From an uncultured Clostridia bacterium (GTDB lineage: Bacteria; Bacillota; Clostridia; Oscillospirales; Acutalibacteraceae): a DNA stretch of 32,901 nt. The notes beneath the pieces were generated by a model. It saw nothing but the letters and a program-made list of their open reading frames with translations, was not told the DNA's origin and did not search any database. The stretch lies in NCBI GenBank assembly GCA_946183545.1, contig CAMHCD010000005.1, forward strand, positions 1 through 32,901, read 5' to 3'. This document shows, in pieces, positions 1 to 7,484 of the stretch. Position 1 is the stretch's first letter. Each line of letters begins with the position of its first letter. Made by a program: the position numbers and the translations under genes.

Positions 1-8
1 TTTTTTTG

Positions 9-48
9 CAAAAAAACTGGCCCAAAACTCTTTCAAGTTTTGAGCCAG
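9..48 (-). terminator. Rho-independent terminator downstream of the dockerin fragment
   Basis: Read on the minus strand, a 13-14 bp stem (arms at 35-48 and 17-30, tip GAAA) is followed directly by a run of T residues (positions 16 to 10). It lies about 75 bases past the stop codon of the dockerin fragment and in the right orientation to end its transcript. Confidence 0.8.
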
Positions 49-71
49 CCCCTTAGCTATGCGCATAGCCC

Positions 72-96
72 GTGGGAGACCGCAAGGGTCTCCCCT
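72..96. repeat. GC-rich hairpin resembling dispersed intergenic repeats
   Basis: An 8 bp perfect stem (GGGAGACC at 74-81 with GGTCTCCC at 87-94) closes a short GCAAG loop. It lies between the dockerin stop and the terminator. Hairpins of this kind, a GGGxGACC arm around GCAAG, are common as dispersed intergenic elements in Firmicute genomes. Only one copy was noticed in this window, so calling it a repeat is an inference. Confidence 0.4.
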
Positions 97-123
97 ACAC
101 GGATTGATTTTTATAGGTTTATC

Positions 124-333
124 TTAACTAAAAAACTTCGCGTACTGTGTCCAGCCGGAAACATGGCGGATTAAAATACCCGCATCCGCGCCGTTGACCG
201 TGCTGTCGCCGTTCACGTCGCCGACCTTGACCGCAGGAGCAGGGGCGGTAGTGGGTTCAGCGGTTGTAGATTTGGCGGTTTTGCACAATGAGCCACGTTG
301 GCGGCGAGAAACAAAACTATACTGCCCCACCAC
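124..333 (-). pseudogene. C-terminal half-dockerin fragment of a secreted or cellulosomal protein
   Basis: The last half of this 69-codon frame is a Pro/Thr/Ala linker (TTAEPTTAPAPAV) followed by one type-I dockerin repeat with the calcium loop DVNGDSTVNGAD and helix AGILIRHVSGW. Dockerins anchor extracellular enzymes to cohesins and normally carry two such repeats; only one is present. The 18 or so codons upstream of the linker do not look like a catalytic module, and no signal peptide or start with a ribosome-binding site is visible, so the gene is cut off on its 5' side. The phage cassette begins just beyond the break. I infer that this is the 3' remnant of a larger gene (see the metallophosphoesterase remnant at 11.16-11.64 kb). 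Confidence 0.65.
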
Positions 334-603
334 ATTTTGCCATAATAAAATCTTGCTGTCACATCATGCCCGATTGTCCAAAATAAAAATATTTTTCGAT
401 TTTCGGCGAAAAATTGCATATTCGTATGCAATTTTTTCCGTTTTTACCGGGTATAGTGAAAGGGTTTTTACGCACGCATTGAAAAAAGCGGAGCTAACGT
501 CAAAGGGAGGGCGGCGAAAAATATAAAGACGGTTGACGGTACAACCGTAGCAAGGCGCCTGAAACAGGAACCTTTCTTTGTGACGGTCACGCTGATTTGA
601 TCT
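334..603. other. Left flank of the phage cassette, no confident gene
   Basis: This stretch holds an AT-rich segment with a hairpin (409-437). It also holds a frame open on the plus strand from 460 to the TGA at 598-600 that has no ATG, GTG or TTG. The end of that frame reads TVDGTTVARRLKQEP and stops 3 bases before the terminase small-subunit GTG, which is the spacing expected of an upstream operon gene. AAAGGG and GGGAGG motifs lie within it. It could be a small phage gene with an unusual start, or a decayed remnant. No convincing promoter for the cassette was found here; a TATAGT at 452-457 lacks a matching -35 box. Confidence 0.3.
409..437. terminator. Bidirectional hairpin terminator with TTCG loop
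   Basis: A perfect 12 bp stem (409-420 with 425-436) closes a TTCG tetraloop, with A-rich and T-rich arms so that a U-tract is produced in either direction. It lies between the broken dockerin gene and the phage cassette and probably insulates one from the other. Confidence 0.6.
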
Positions 604-1119
604 GTGCAAAAACGCCTTTCAAAACAGGAGGTGGAATTCATCAAAAAAAGATTACAAAAAAAGCAGGCAGCGTTTTGCGGCTATCTGGTCAGTACGGGCG
701 ACCCCGTAACGGCGGCAAGACGCGCGGGGTTTGAAAAAAACCCGGAGCAGGCGGCGGAGGAGCTGCTGTGCTGCGCTACGGTACTTGAGGAGGTTCAGCG
801 GCTGACAGAGCAGCGCGAAAAAACGTTTGCAAAGCTTGCGTCCGCAGGTTACCGCCGGCTGGCGTTCGGCAGCATTGCGGACGCGGTGTCGCTGTTGTTT
901 ACGGAGCAGCCCACGCTCCGTCAGCTTCAGGAGATGGATTTGTTTTTGGTGTCCGAAATCAAAAAACCAAAGGACGGTATGCTCGAAATCAAGTTTTTTG
1001 ACCGCCTAAAGGCGCTTGAAAAGCTTGCGCAGGGCGACTGTGAACAGGGCGGAGTAGCGGACCTGTTCGACGCTATCGGACACAGCGCAAAGGCAGTGAG
1101 CGACGTTGAACACGATTAA
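604..1119 (+). CDS. Phage terminase small subunit
   Basis: A 171-residue protein of the size and layout of phage small terminases, which recognise DNA and recruit the large subunit for packaging. The N-terminal helix-turn-helix region contains the family-like pattern AAFCGYLVSTGDPVTAARRAGF (about residues 20-40), comparable to the 'F..yYL...n.t.AA..AGy' pattern of the family. Its identity is supported by the terminase large subunit that overlaps its 3' end by 14 bases. The GTG at 604 has no ribosome-binding site. A strong AGGAGG (626-631) sits 8 bases before an in-frame ATC at 640 and overlaps an in-frame GTG at 631, so the true start may lie inside the listed span. It is the first confident gene of the particle operon. 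Confidence 0.75.
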   Translation: MQKRLSKQEVEFIKKRLQKKQAAFCGYLVSTGDPVTAARRAGFEKNPEQAAEELLCCATVLEEVQRLTEQREKTFAKLASAGYRRLAFGSIADAVSLLFTEQPTLRQLQEMDLFLVSEIKKPKDGMLEIKFFDRLKALEKLAQGDCEQGGVADLFDAIGHSAKAVSDVEHD

Positions 1120-2356
1120 GTCTTTTTCTCCAAAGCAGATGGAGGTTTTAAGCTGGTGGCACCGCAACTCGCCCCATTACGGCAAGGACGCGCTGATTTG
1201 TGACGGCGCGGTGCGCAGCGGAAAAACCTTTTGCATGTCGCTCAGCTTCATTCTGTGGAGCTTCTACGCTTTTGACGGCGCGGACCTTGCGCTCTGCGGC
1301 AAGACCATCAATTCGCTGCGGCGCAATATGGTAACGCCCGTTATACCGCTGCTGCATTCGCTCGGCTTCAGCTGCCGGGAAAAGCTCAGCCGCAACATAT
1401 TGCTTGTGAGCTGCGGCGAGGTCACCAACCGATTTTACCTGTTCGGTGGCAAGGACGAAGGCTCCGCGTCGCTTATCCAAGGCATGACGCTTTCAGGCGT
1501 GCTGTTTGACGAGGTGGCGCTTATGCCGCGTTCCTTTGTGGAACAGGCAATGGCGCGCTGCTCGGTTCAGGGCTCGCGGTTTTGGTTCAACTGCAATCCC
1601 GAGCACCCCGAGCACTGGTTCTACAACGAGTGGATAAAGCAGGAGCGGCGCAAAAACGCCCTGCACCTCCACTTTATGATGGAGGACAACCCTTCGCTGA
1701 GCGACAAGGTCAGGCGCAGATACGAGCGGCTGTACAGCGGAGTGTTTTACGAGCGCTTTGTGTTGGGCAAGTGGGTAGCGGTTTACGGAGCGGTCTATCC
1801 GTTTATGGCTCAGGAGAGCATGTACTGCAAGCCGCCGCAGGACGGCTTTGACAGCTATGCTGTATCCTGCGACTACGGTACGGTCAATCCCACCTCGGCA
1901 GGGCTGTGGGGCAGGCGTCAGGGCGTGTGGTACCGCTTGGACGAGTATTATTTTGACTCTCGAAAGGAAGGTTATCAGCGTACCGACGAAGAGCATTATA
2001 AGGCTTTGTGCGAGCTTGTCGGCGACCGCCGCGTAAGCATTGTGACGGTAGATCCCTCGGCGGCAAGCTTTATCGAGGTAATACGCAGGCACAAGCGCTT
2101 TGCCGTGCGCCCTGCAAACAATCAGGTGGTCAACGGAATAAGAAGGGTGTCGCAGGCGTTAAAGGACGGAAGTATCAAGATCTGTTCCAACTGCAGCGCG
2201 GCACGGCGCGAATTTTCGCTTTACAAGTGGGACAGCGCACGCCGCGAGGACGTTCCCGTAAAGGAGAACGACCACGCAATGGATGACATCCGGTATTTTG
2301 TGACTACCATCATGGACGGCGGCAAAAGCACCTTTGCCGTAGCCGCCGGCAGATAG
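1106..2356 (+). CDS. terL: Phage terminase large subunit (packaging ATPase/nuclease)
   Basis: A 416-residue DNA-packaging motor. The Walker A motif GAVRSGKT is at residues 34-41 and the Walker B motif VLFDEV near 133-138. The C-terminal RNase H-like nuclease shows acidic residues in SCDYGTVNPTS, VTVDPSAAS and HAMDDIRY. Before Walker A, SPKQMEVLSWW is the usual adenine-binding segment of the family. Translation starts at TTG 1106 inside the small-subunit gene; an ATG at 1139 would delete the conserved SPKQ segment, so TTG is preferred. All motifs appear intact and no frameshift is seen, which argues that the packaging function is under selection. Confidence 0.93.
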   Translation: MNTIKSFSPKQMEVLSWWHRNSPHYGKDALICDGAVRSGKTFCMSLSFILWSFYAFDGADLALCGKTINSLRRNMVTPVIPLLHSLGFSCREKLSRNILLVSCGEVTNRFYLFGGKDEGSASLIQGMTLSGVLFDEVALMPRSFVEQAMARCSVQGSRFWFNCNPEHPEHWFYNEWIKQERRKNALHLHFMMEDNPSLSDKVRRRYERLYSGVFYERFVLGKWVAVYGAVYPFMAQESMYCKPPQDGFDSYAVSCDYGTVNPTSAGLWGRRQGVWYRLDEYYFDSRKEGYQRTDEEHYKALCELVGDRRVSIVTVDPSAASFIEVIRRHKRFAVRPANNQVVNGIRRVSQALKDGSIKICSNCSAARREFSLYKWDSARREDVPVKENDHAMDDIRYFVTTIMDGGKSTFAVAAGR

Positions 2357-2366
2357 GAGGTACCAT

Positions 2367-3515
2367 ATGTTTGGTAAACCAAGGCGCGGAAAAACAGCCA
2401 AGGGCTTTGTTCAGACCGTGCCGAAAACCAAGCAAAACGCCGCGGCGCTCAGCTTTTTGCGGGCGGAATACCAAAGCAGAGCGGAACGGGCGCTGTATGA
2501 CAGCATGCGCGCATCCGTTCCCATAATCGACGCGGCTATCGAAAAGATCATCAGGCTTATCGGAGGTTTTACCGTGAGGACAGGCAACCGCAGCAGCCAG
2601 GCGATCGCCGACATGTTCATCAAAAATGTGCAGTCAAACGGCACAGCGCTGGGCATGCCGCACTTTGTGTTCAGCTATCTGGACAGCCTGCTGAGCTACG
2701 GCGAGGCGGTCGGGGAGATGATCCCCGATTCACGGCACACCGGTATAACCGCGCTGTATAACGCGTCGCTTGACGATGTAGTTATCCGCGCCGGCAGTTC
2801 TCCGCTGGAGCCCGTGGTGTATTTAAACGACGCGGCGGGATTGAAGCCCGTAAAAAACCAAAAGCTGATCGTCGCCGCGTTGCTCAACCAGCAGCCCGGC
2901 ACAGTCAGGGGCAAATCCCTTATCAGCGGTCTGCCGTTTATGAGCGAGATCATGCTGCGCATTTTCAGCTCGGTAAAAACAAACTGGGAGCGAGTGGGCG
3001 ACGTGCGGTTTGCCGTTACCTACACGCCCGACGCAGGCGAGAGCTTCAGCGAGGAAAGCGCGCGTCAGATCGCCGACGAGTGGAGAAAGGCGATGCGCAG
3101 CGACAACGTATGCGATTTTGTGTCTGTGGGCAACGTCAGCATAAAGGCTATAGGAGCGGATATGGCTGTTCCGGACTGCGAGGTACCGCTTAGAGCGGTG
3201 TTGGAGCAGATCCTAAGCAAGCTCGGTATACCGCCGTTTTTGCTGGGCATTTCTTGGTCGAGCACCGAGCGAATGAGCGAGCAGCAGGCGGACATCCTTA
3301 CAAGCGAGCTGGAATACTACCGAGCCGCGGTGGAGCCGGCTATCCGCAGGATCGTCGAGACGCATCTGCGCCTTAACGGATACACCGACAACGTGCAGGT
3401 TTTGTGGGACGATATCAATTTACAGGATACCGTAGAGCTGTCGCAGGCAAGGCTCAACAACGCCCGCGCGATGCAAATCGAAAAAGAGATCGGTTGGGAG
3501 GAAGAAGATGTGTAA
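2367..3515 (+). CDS. Phage portal protein
   Basis: A 382-residue protein directly after the large terminase, with an AGGAGG ribosome-binding site 7 bases before the ATG. The sequence has the portal pattern: an N-terminal clip/wing region (ASVPIIDAAIEKIIRLIGGF), a stem segment (ILSKLGIPPFLLGISWSSTERMSEQQADI) and helical crown (YRAAVEPAIRRIVETHLRL). The portal dodecamer forms the capsid vertex through which the terminase pumps DNA and to which the neck attaches. It is somewhat shorter than typical SPP1/HK97 portals of 420-500 residues. Its end overlaps the protease gene by 8 bases, implying coupled translation. Confidence 0.88.
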   Translation: MFGKPRRGKTAKGFVQTVPKTKQNAAALSFLRAEYQSRAERALYDSMRASVPIIDAAIEKIIRLIGGFTVRTGNRSSQAIADMFIKNVQSNGTALGMPHFVFSYLDSLLSYGEAVGEMIPDSRHTGITALYNASLDDVVIRAGSSPLEPVVYLNDAAGLKPVKNQKLIVAALLNQQPGTVRGKSLISGLPFMSEIMLRIFSSVKTNWERVGDVRFAVTYTPDAGESFSEESARQIADEWRKAMRSDNVCDFVSVGNVSIKAIGADMAVPDCEVPLRAVLEQILSKLGIPPFLLGISWSSTERMSEQQADILTSELEYYRAAVEPAIRRIVETHLRLNGYTDNVQVLWDDINLQDTVELSQARLNNARAMQIEKEIGWEEEDV

Positions 3516-4488
3516 AAGAGGAGTAACAAAGGGCGCTTTTATTGCGTCCGAAGAAGCGCCGTGCGACACTGTCAGCGCGGAGGAGCTTGAGCTCATCAAC
3601 GCCTACACACGCAAGCCGCTCGGCGCAGAGGATGTGTATGTGTTTTCGGTCGTGTTGTGTGACAACGACGTTGACCGCGACGGCGAACGTTTTCCCGTTG
3701 AATCGCTGTTTGCGCTTGAGAAGCTCTTTGTAGGCAAAACGGGAATATTTGACCATGACCCTACTGCCAAAAACCAGACCGCGCGTATTTTTGCGTGCAA
3801 AACAGAGGCAGTAGAAGGCAAGACCACCGCCACGGGCGACGACTATTTCCGTCTTAAAGCACGCGCCTATATGCCGCGCTGCGCGGAAAACGAAAAGCTG
3901 ATTTTGGACATCGACAGCGGCATAGTGCGCGAGGTCAGCGTCGGCTGCGCGGTGGAGTCGGTCAAGTGCAGCGTCTGCGGCGAGGATATAGCCGTATGTC
4001 CCCACAAAAAGGGCGGGGAGTACGGCGGCAAGCTGTGCTGCGGCGAGCTGACCGCACCGTATGACGCGTACGAATTCAGCTTTGTGGCGGTTCCCGCCCA
4101 AAAGGACGCCGGCGTTATCAAGTCGGCATACGGAAAGGAAGTAAGTATGGAAAGGATCATGAAGCAGTTGGCGCAGCAAAAGAGCGTCAATCTGAGCGCG
4201 CAGGAGTGCAAAAAGCTGCTCGGCTACATTGAGGAGCTAAAGCAGAGCGCCAAGGACGGCGTGTATTACCGCGACAGCCTCCAAAGCGAGGTGCTCAGGC
4301 TTTCGGCGGCGCTGCAGCCCGATATCTCACGCGAGACAATGGAGGCTTTGACAAAAACCATGAGCGTGGCTCAGCTCAACGAGTTTAAGCGCGCCTACGA
4401 AAACAAGCTGGACGAGGCTTATGCTCCCGTTCCGCAGCTCTATCAAAAATCAGACAACACCGTTTTTAACGGTCAGTTTACCATTTAA
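3508..4488 (+). CDS. Prohead maturation protease with scaffold-like C-terminal region
   Basis: A 326-residue protein. Residues 1-205 resemble the HK97/U35-type prohead serine protease: DRDGERFPVESL, the candidate catalytic histidine in IFDHD, and the candidate catalytic serine in VREVSVGC. A cysteine-rich insert (CSVCGEDIAVCPH, then CCGEL) follows the serine and looks like a metal knuckle; such an insert is familiar in some Firmicute phage proteases. From residue 214 the sequence becomes Gln/Lys/Glu-rich and helical (AQQKSVNLSAQECKKLLGYI), as expected for a scaffold or delta domain. The position between portal and capsid genes fits. The ATG follows an AGGAAGAAG-like site within the portal gene's end. 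Confidence 0.83.
   Translation: MCKRGVTKGAFIASEEAPCDTVSAEELELINAYTRKPLGAEDVYVFSVVLCDNDVDRDGERFPVESLFALEKLFVGKTGIFDHDPTAKNQTARIFACKTEAVEGKTTATGDDYFRLKARAYMPRCAENEKLILDIDSGIVREVSVGCAVESVKCSVCGEDIAVCPHKKGGEYGGKLCCGELTAPYDAYEFSFVAVPAQKDAGVIKSAYGKEVSMERIMKQLAQQKSVNLSAQECKKLLGYIEELKQSAKDGVYYRDSLQSEVLRLSAALQPDISRETMEALTKTMSVAQLNEFKRAYENKLDEAYAPVPQLYQKSDNTVFNGQFTI
4147..4488 (+). CDS. Possible nested scaffolding protein, in-frame internal start in the protease gene
   Basis: An in-frame ATG at 4147 (Met 214 of the protease) is preceded by GGAAAGGAAG at an ideal distance. It begins exactly where the protease domain ends and the charged helical region starts. Internal initiation here would make a 113-residue scaffold. 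Lambda uses the same design, with Nu3 nested in gene C. The motif and spacing are seen directly; that it is used is inference. Confidence 0.4.
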   Translation: MERIMKQLAQQKSVNLSAQECKKLLGYIEELKQSAKDGVYYRDSLQSEVLRLSAALQPDISRETMEALTKTMSVAQLNEFKRAYENKLDEAYAPVPQLYQKSDNTVFNGQFTI

Positions 4489-4502
4489 CGGAGGTAGAAA
4501 AG

Positions 4503-4838
4503 ATGAATGTAAATTTTAACGGCGCAGGAGAAAATGTTTTGACCTTTATCGCGGCGGATTCTGTCACCGAGGCAGGTACGCTTGTAAAAGTAAGCGCAAA
4601 CGGAACCGTGGCAAAGTGCTCAGCGGGCGACGCGTTTTGCGGCGTTACCCTCGCGGTACGCAACGGCTACGCGGCTGTTCAGATGTCCGGCTATGCGGCG
4701 CTGCCCGCAGCGGAACAGATCACAGTCGGCTATCAAACGCTTGCTGCAAATGCGGCAGGCAAGGCAGCTGTCAGCGAAAACGGCAGAGAGCTGCTCGTGA
4801 TCGATTCCACCGCTACTCAGGTCGGCGTGATTCTTTAA
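4503..4838 (+). CDS. Capsid decoration protein (head stabiliser-like)
   Basis: A 111-residue, glycine/alanine/valine-rich beta protein with a strong ACGGAGG ribosome-binding site, between the protease/scaffold and the major capsid gene, where lambda gpD-like or DUF2190-like decoration proteins are usually encoded. Phrases such as EAGTLVKVSANGTVAKCSAGDAFCGVTL fit the DUF2190 pattern of alternating strands, in which 'g.vvkl..ngtv..a.agd...Gv' recurs. Such proteins trimerise on the capsid surface and stabilise packaged heads. Function is assigned from composition and position rather than from a diagnostic motif. Confidence 0.68.
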   Translation: MNVNFNGAGENVLTFIAADSVTEAGTLVKVSANGTVAKCSAGDAFCGVTLAVRNGYAAVQMSGYAALPAAEQITVGYQTLAANAAGKAAVSENGRELLVIDSTATQVGVIL

Positions 4839-4856
4839 TAAAACGGAGGTAATAAT

Positions 4857-5861
4857 ATGGCACATTTTGAGAATATTACTATTGAAAAGGGTATGTATCA
4901 GACAAAGGGCGGCTTGACTCAGGCGCTTGAACAGCTTGACCCGTCCGAAAACTACGTCGGTACCTCGCTTGAGGGCTTGGACGCTTTTTCACGTCAGCTA
5001 AAGCGTTTTGACATTCGTGTCAGCGGCAGCGGCAGCGACTGTGTGGAAAAGTTTTTCCAGACCTCCAACTCCGCCGCGCTCTTTCCCGAGTATATCGGCA
5101 GAGCCGTTCGTCAGGGTATGGAGCGCGCAAACATCCTGCCCGAGCTCGTAGCGACCGTTACCGACATCGAAGGCATGGATTACCGCAGCATCGCCTCGAC
5201 TCCGTCCGAGGACGACAGAGACCTTAAGGTGGTTGCGGAGGGCGCTGCTATTCCGCAGACTACCGTTTCTACCAAGGAGAATCTTGTAAAGCTCCACAAG
5301 CGCGGCAGAATGCTGGTGGCTTCCTACGAGGCGCTGCGATTCCAGAGGCTCGATTTGTTCACCGTTACCCTTAATCAGATCGGCGCGCACATTGCGCGCG
5401 CTCAGATCAGGGATGCGGTCGACGTGCTGCTCAACGGCGACGGCAACGGAAACGCTGCGGATAATGTTTCGGCAGCTACCTCGGGTACAGTCAGCTACGG
5501 CGATCTTGTCGCGCTGTGGGCGGCTATGTCACCATATGAGCTGAACACCATTCTGGCTCCTACCGGCGTTATGCAGCAGATCCTTTCACTGCAGCAGATG
5601 CAGGACGCTCAGGCAGGTCTGGAATTCCACGGCACCGGCAAGATGATCACACCCTTAGGCGCAACGCTGCTGCACGCTCCCGAGGTGACCGCAGGCACCG
5701 TCATCGGCTTAGACAAAAACTGCGCCCTTGAGATGGTACAGGCGGGCGGAGTAGTTACCGACTACGACAAGCTCATCGACCGTCAGCTTGAACGCGCGGC
5801 GATCACCTGTACTGCCGGCTTTGCAAAAATCTTTGACGAAGCGACAATGACCTTGTCCTGA
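4857..5861 (+). CDS. Phage major capsid protein (HK97 fold likely)
   Basis: A 334-residue protein with the strongest ribosome-binding site of the operon (ACGGAGG, 7-base spacing), as expected for the most abundant head protein. It follows the protease and decoration genes in standard head-module order. The N-terminal 60-70 residues are charged and could be the removable delta segment. The central part (AALFPEYIGRAVRQGMERANILPELVA, then a YRSIAS segment) and the C-terminal part (LGATLLHAPEVTAGTVIGLDKNCALEMVQAGGVVTDYDKLIDRQLE) read like the A- and P-domains of HK97-fold coats. No truncation is apparent. Confidence 0.85.
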   Translation: MAHFENITIEKGMYQTKGGLTQALEQLDPSENYVGTSLEGLDAFSRQLKRFDIRVSGSGSDCVEKFFQTSNSAALFPEYIGRAVRQGMERANILPELVATVTDIEGMDYRSIASTPSEDDRDLKVVAEGAAIPQTTVSTKENLVKLHKRGRMLVASYEALRFQRLDLFTVTLNQIGAHIARAQIRDAVDVLLNGDGNGNAADNVSAATSGTVSYGDLVALWAAMSPYELNTILAPTGVMQQILSLQQMQDAQAGLEFHGTGKMITPLGATLLHAPEVTAGTVIGLDKNCALEMVQAGGVVTDYDKLIDRQLERAAITCTAGFAKIFDEATMTLS

Positions 5862-5877
5862 TAACGGAGGCGGTCGC

Positions 5878-6237
5878 TTGAACATTGCAAATATTACACG
5901 GCGTTTTGCGCTGCTTTGCGGCATGGAGTTGAGCGAAGCGGCAAGGTGGCAGTCGATTATAAAGGACGCTATGGAGTACATACGCAGGCGTTTGATCAAA
6001 CAGCCCTCCGGCGACAGCGACACAGCACGGTTAGAAATGCTTTGCGCGGCATATGCTTATAAGACGTACTGCCTGTGCAATGACAACGGAGTTACCGCCT
6101 TTACCGCGGGCGAGGTACATATTGCCTCGCCCGTAAGGGACGGCAACAAGGCGGAGGAGTTGTGGCAAAAGCTTTTGAATGAATCGGCAGATTTGATATG
6201 TTCCGATCGTTATATCTTTGGCAGGGTGATAGAATGA
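5878..6237 (+). CDS. Head-tail connector / head completion protein
   Basis: A 119-residue, mainly helical protein immediately after the major capsid gene, the usual place for gp6/gp15-type adaptor proteins that dock on the portal. It starts at TTG 5878, 8 bases after ACGGAGG. Helices around residues 15-40 (LSEAARWQSIIKDAMEYIRRRL) and 50-70 (TARLEMLCAAYAYKTYCL) are consistent with that alpha-helical adaptor fold. Its stop codon overlaps the next start in an ATGA arrangement. The assignment is by position and secondary-structure character; no diagnostic motif is seen. Confidence 0.6.
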   Translation: MNIANITRRFALLCGMELSEAARWQSIIKDAMEYIRRRLIKQPSGDSDTARLEMLCAAYAYKTYCLCNDNGVTAFTAGEVHIASPVRDGNKAEELWQKLLNESADLICSDRYIFGRVIE

Positions 6238-6590
6238 GCATTTTTAATACGGTAGGCGAAACCATCAGGCGTTACGGATCTCAGGTCACTATAGTGCAGA
6301 ACGGCGACGAGATCCAAACCAGCGCGTTTGTGGAGCCGCTGCGCTACCGCAACCGAATTTACATCGGCGGTCAGTACCATATGCTGGGCATGAACCGCCG
6401 TCAAAAGTACCTGTATATCGGCAGCGCGTCACACCGCCTGACAGAGAACGCATCCGTTATAGAGTCGCATGGAAACAAATACATCGTCAAACGGTGCGAA
6501 ACCTACTTTATCAAGGATTATCCGCTGTATGAATGGGCGATCCTGCTGCCTTTGGGCGAAAGAACGGAGGATGAGTATGGATCGGATTAA
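6234..6590 (+). CDS. Putative head closure / neck protein
   Basis: A 118-residue protein. The start chosen is ATG 6234, which overlaps the preceding TGA and follows an AGGGTG site; a longer reading from 6198 would add 12 residues from inside the upstream gene. The sequence is beta-rich (SQVTIVQNGDEIQTSAFVEPLRYR), consistent with the stopper proteins that close the head after packaging, but identification is positional. The 3' end overlaps the next gene by 14 bases. Confidence 0.6.
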   Translation: MSIFNTVGETIRRYGSQVTIVQNGDEIQTSAFVEPLRYRNRIYIGGQYHMLGMNRRQKYLYIGSASHRLTENASVIESHGNKYIVKRCETYFIKDYPLYEWAILLPLGERTEDEYGSD

Positions 6591-7020
6591 AGAGATGACG
6601 GACGGCATCATCAGGAGGCTTAAGACCTGCCCCGGCTTGGAGGATGTTCGGTTCGTCAGGGAATACGGCGCTCACGACATGGAGGATCCCGTCACCGGCT
6701 GGATGGCCGCGGTAAGGATAACCGGAACAAAGCTCAGCCGTCAGTATTTGGGCGGCTATTTGACTGACGACGTGCGGGGCGACCGTTACCGCGCTACGGT
6801 GGAGCTATGCGTTTATGCTCCCGCTCGGGGGAGCGGAACGGGCCTGTCGGAAAAGGTCAGCGCAGTGCTCGCAGGATTAAAGGCGGCGGACTCCGACCGC
6901 TTGATCACGGATATCAGCGCGTCCGCTATCCGCTTTGATCAGGACTTGCAGGCGATTTACCGCACAGTGACGCTCGGTCTGGACTTTTGTTTGACAGAGG
7001 AGGGGCATCATGCTGTTTGA
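6577..7020 (+). CDS. Putative tail completion / neck protein
   Basis: A 147-residue protein starting at ATG 6577, 6 bases after ACGGAGG (6564-6570); the in-frame ATG at 6571 abuts the ribosome-binding site and is less likely. The mixed alpha/beta sequence with MTDGIIRRLKTCPGLEDVRFVREYG at the start and RATVELCVYAP in the middle resembles tail-terminator type proteins that follow head-closure genes in siphoviruses and myoviruses. It overlaps the next gene by 11 bases. No definitive motif is present. Confidence 0.55.
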   Translation: MDRIKEMTDGIIRRLKTCPGLEDVRFVREYGAHDMEDPVTGWMAAVRITGTKLSRQYLGGYLTDDVRGDRYRATVELCVYAPARGSGTGLSEKVSAVLAGLKAADSDRLITDISASAIRFDQDLQAIYRTVTLGLDFCLTEEGHHAV

Positions 7021-7375
7021 GTTGGCAAAGGGCGTTGACGCTGTGGTGACGCTGGACGGAACGGTACTCGGCGGCGTTTGCGGCGCGGTCGTAAACGAAA
7101 AGACCACGGTCGATAAAATCGAATGTTATCTTACCGATATCCCTGCGGCGCAGATCGTAAGCCGCTCATACGAAATAATCCTGACGCTTGAAACCGCGGA
7201 CTTTGCCGCTTTTGCCGACCGTAGTTTTAATGTGTTGTGCATCAGCTGCGGCGGCGTCACACAGCGGTTTGAAAACGGCGCGGTCAAAAGCGTCAAAACA
7301 GATATTCCTCCTGCCGGGGTCATCAGCCACAAGGTAACGCTTGAAGCGGCGCAAAGGAGTGTTGATCATGAATGA
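7010..7375 (+). CDS. Short beta-rich structural protein, possibly tail tube or tube initiator
   Basis: A 121-residue protein with a strong GAGGAGG ribosome-binding site. I do not recognise its family. It is almost entirely beta-strand in character (VDAVVTLDGTVLGGVCGAVV, then IECYLTDIP and YEIILTLETADF) and sits exactly where the sheath, tube, chaperone and tape-measure genes of a contractile phage would be. Tail tube and hub proteins share a compact beta-barrel of similar size, so a tube or tube-initiator role is plausible, but this is inference. Its stop overlaps the next small ORF. Confidence 0.55.
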   Translation: MLFELAKGVDAVVTLDGTVLGGVCGAVVNEKTTVDKIECYLTDIPAAQIVSRSYEIILTLETADFAAFADRSFNVLCISCGGVTQRFENGAVKSVKTDIPPAGVISHKVTLEAAQRSVDHE

Positions 7376-7484
7376 AGAAGAAACACGGTTCCCGTTTGCG
7401 GACTATGACGGTCTTAGCGAGGAACTTGAACTGGAAAGTATACGGTACAGCAGACGTTTGGATGAGGAAGAGGAGGCGGTGTAA
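7368..7484 (+). CDS. Very small acidic phage protein
   Basis: A 38-codon ORF that starts at ATG 7368, 8 bases after AAAGGAGT, overlaps the previous gene by 8 bases and ends directly before the next GTG start. Its Glu/Asp-rich sequence (MNEEETRFPFADYDG, ending RRLDEEEEAV) suggests a flexible acidic tail or adaptor. It occupies the slot of the tail assembly chaperone genes of ordinary tailed phages but is far shorter. The ribosome-binding site and tiling support its reality; its function is unknown. Confidence 0.6.
   Translation: MNEEETRFPFADYDGLSEELELESIRYSRRLDEEEEAV

Noticed and set aside
1493-2092. A 199-residue minus-strand frame opposite the large terminase
   Set aside because: Terminase motifs are intact on the plus strand; the opposite frame has no start signal and no recognisable domain.
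2040-2240. Possible second small gene within the terminase large subunit
   Set aside because: The frame is in an overlapping register without a ribosome-binding site, and the terminase nuclease residues lie in the annotated frame.
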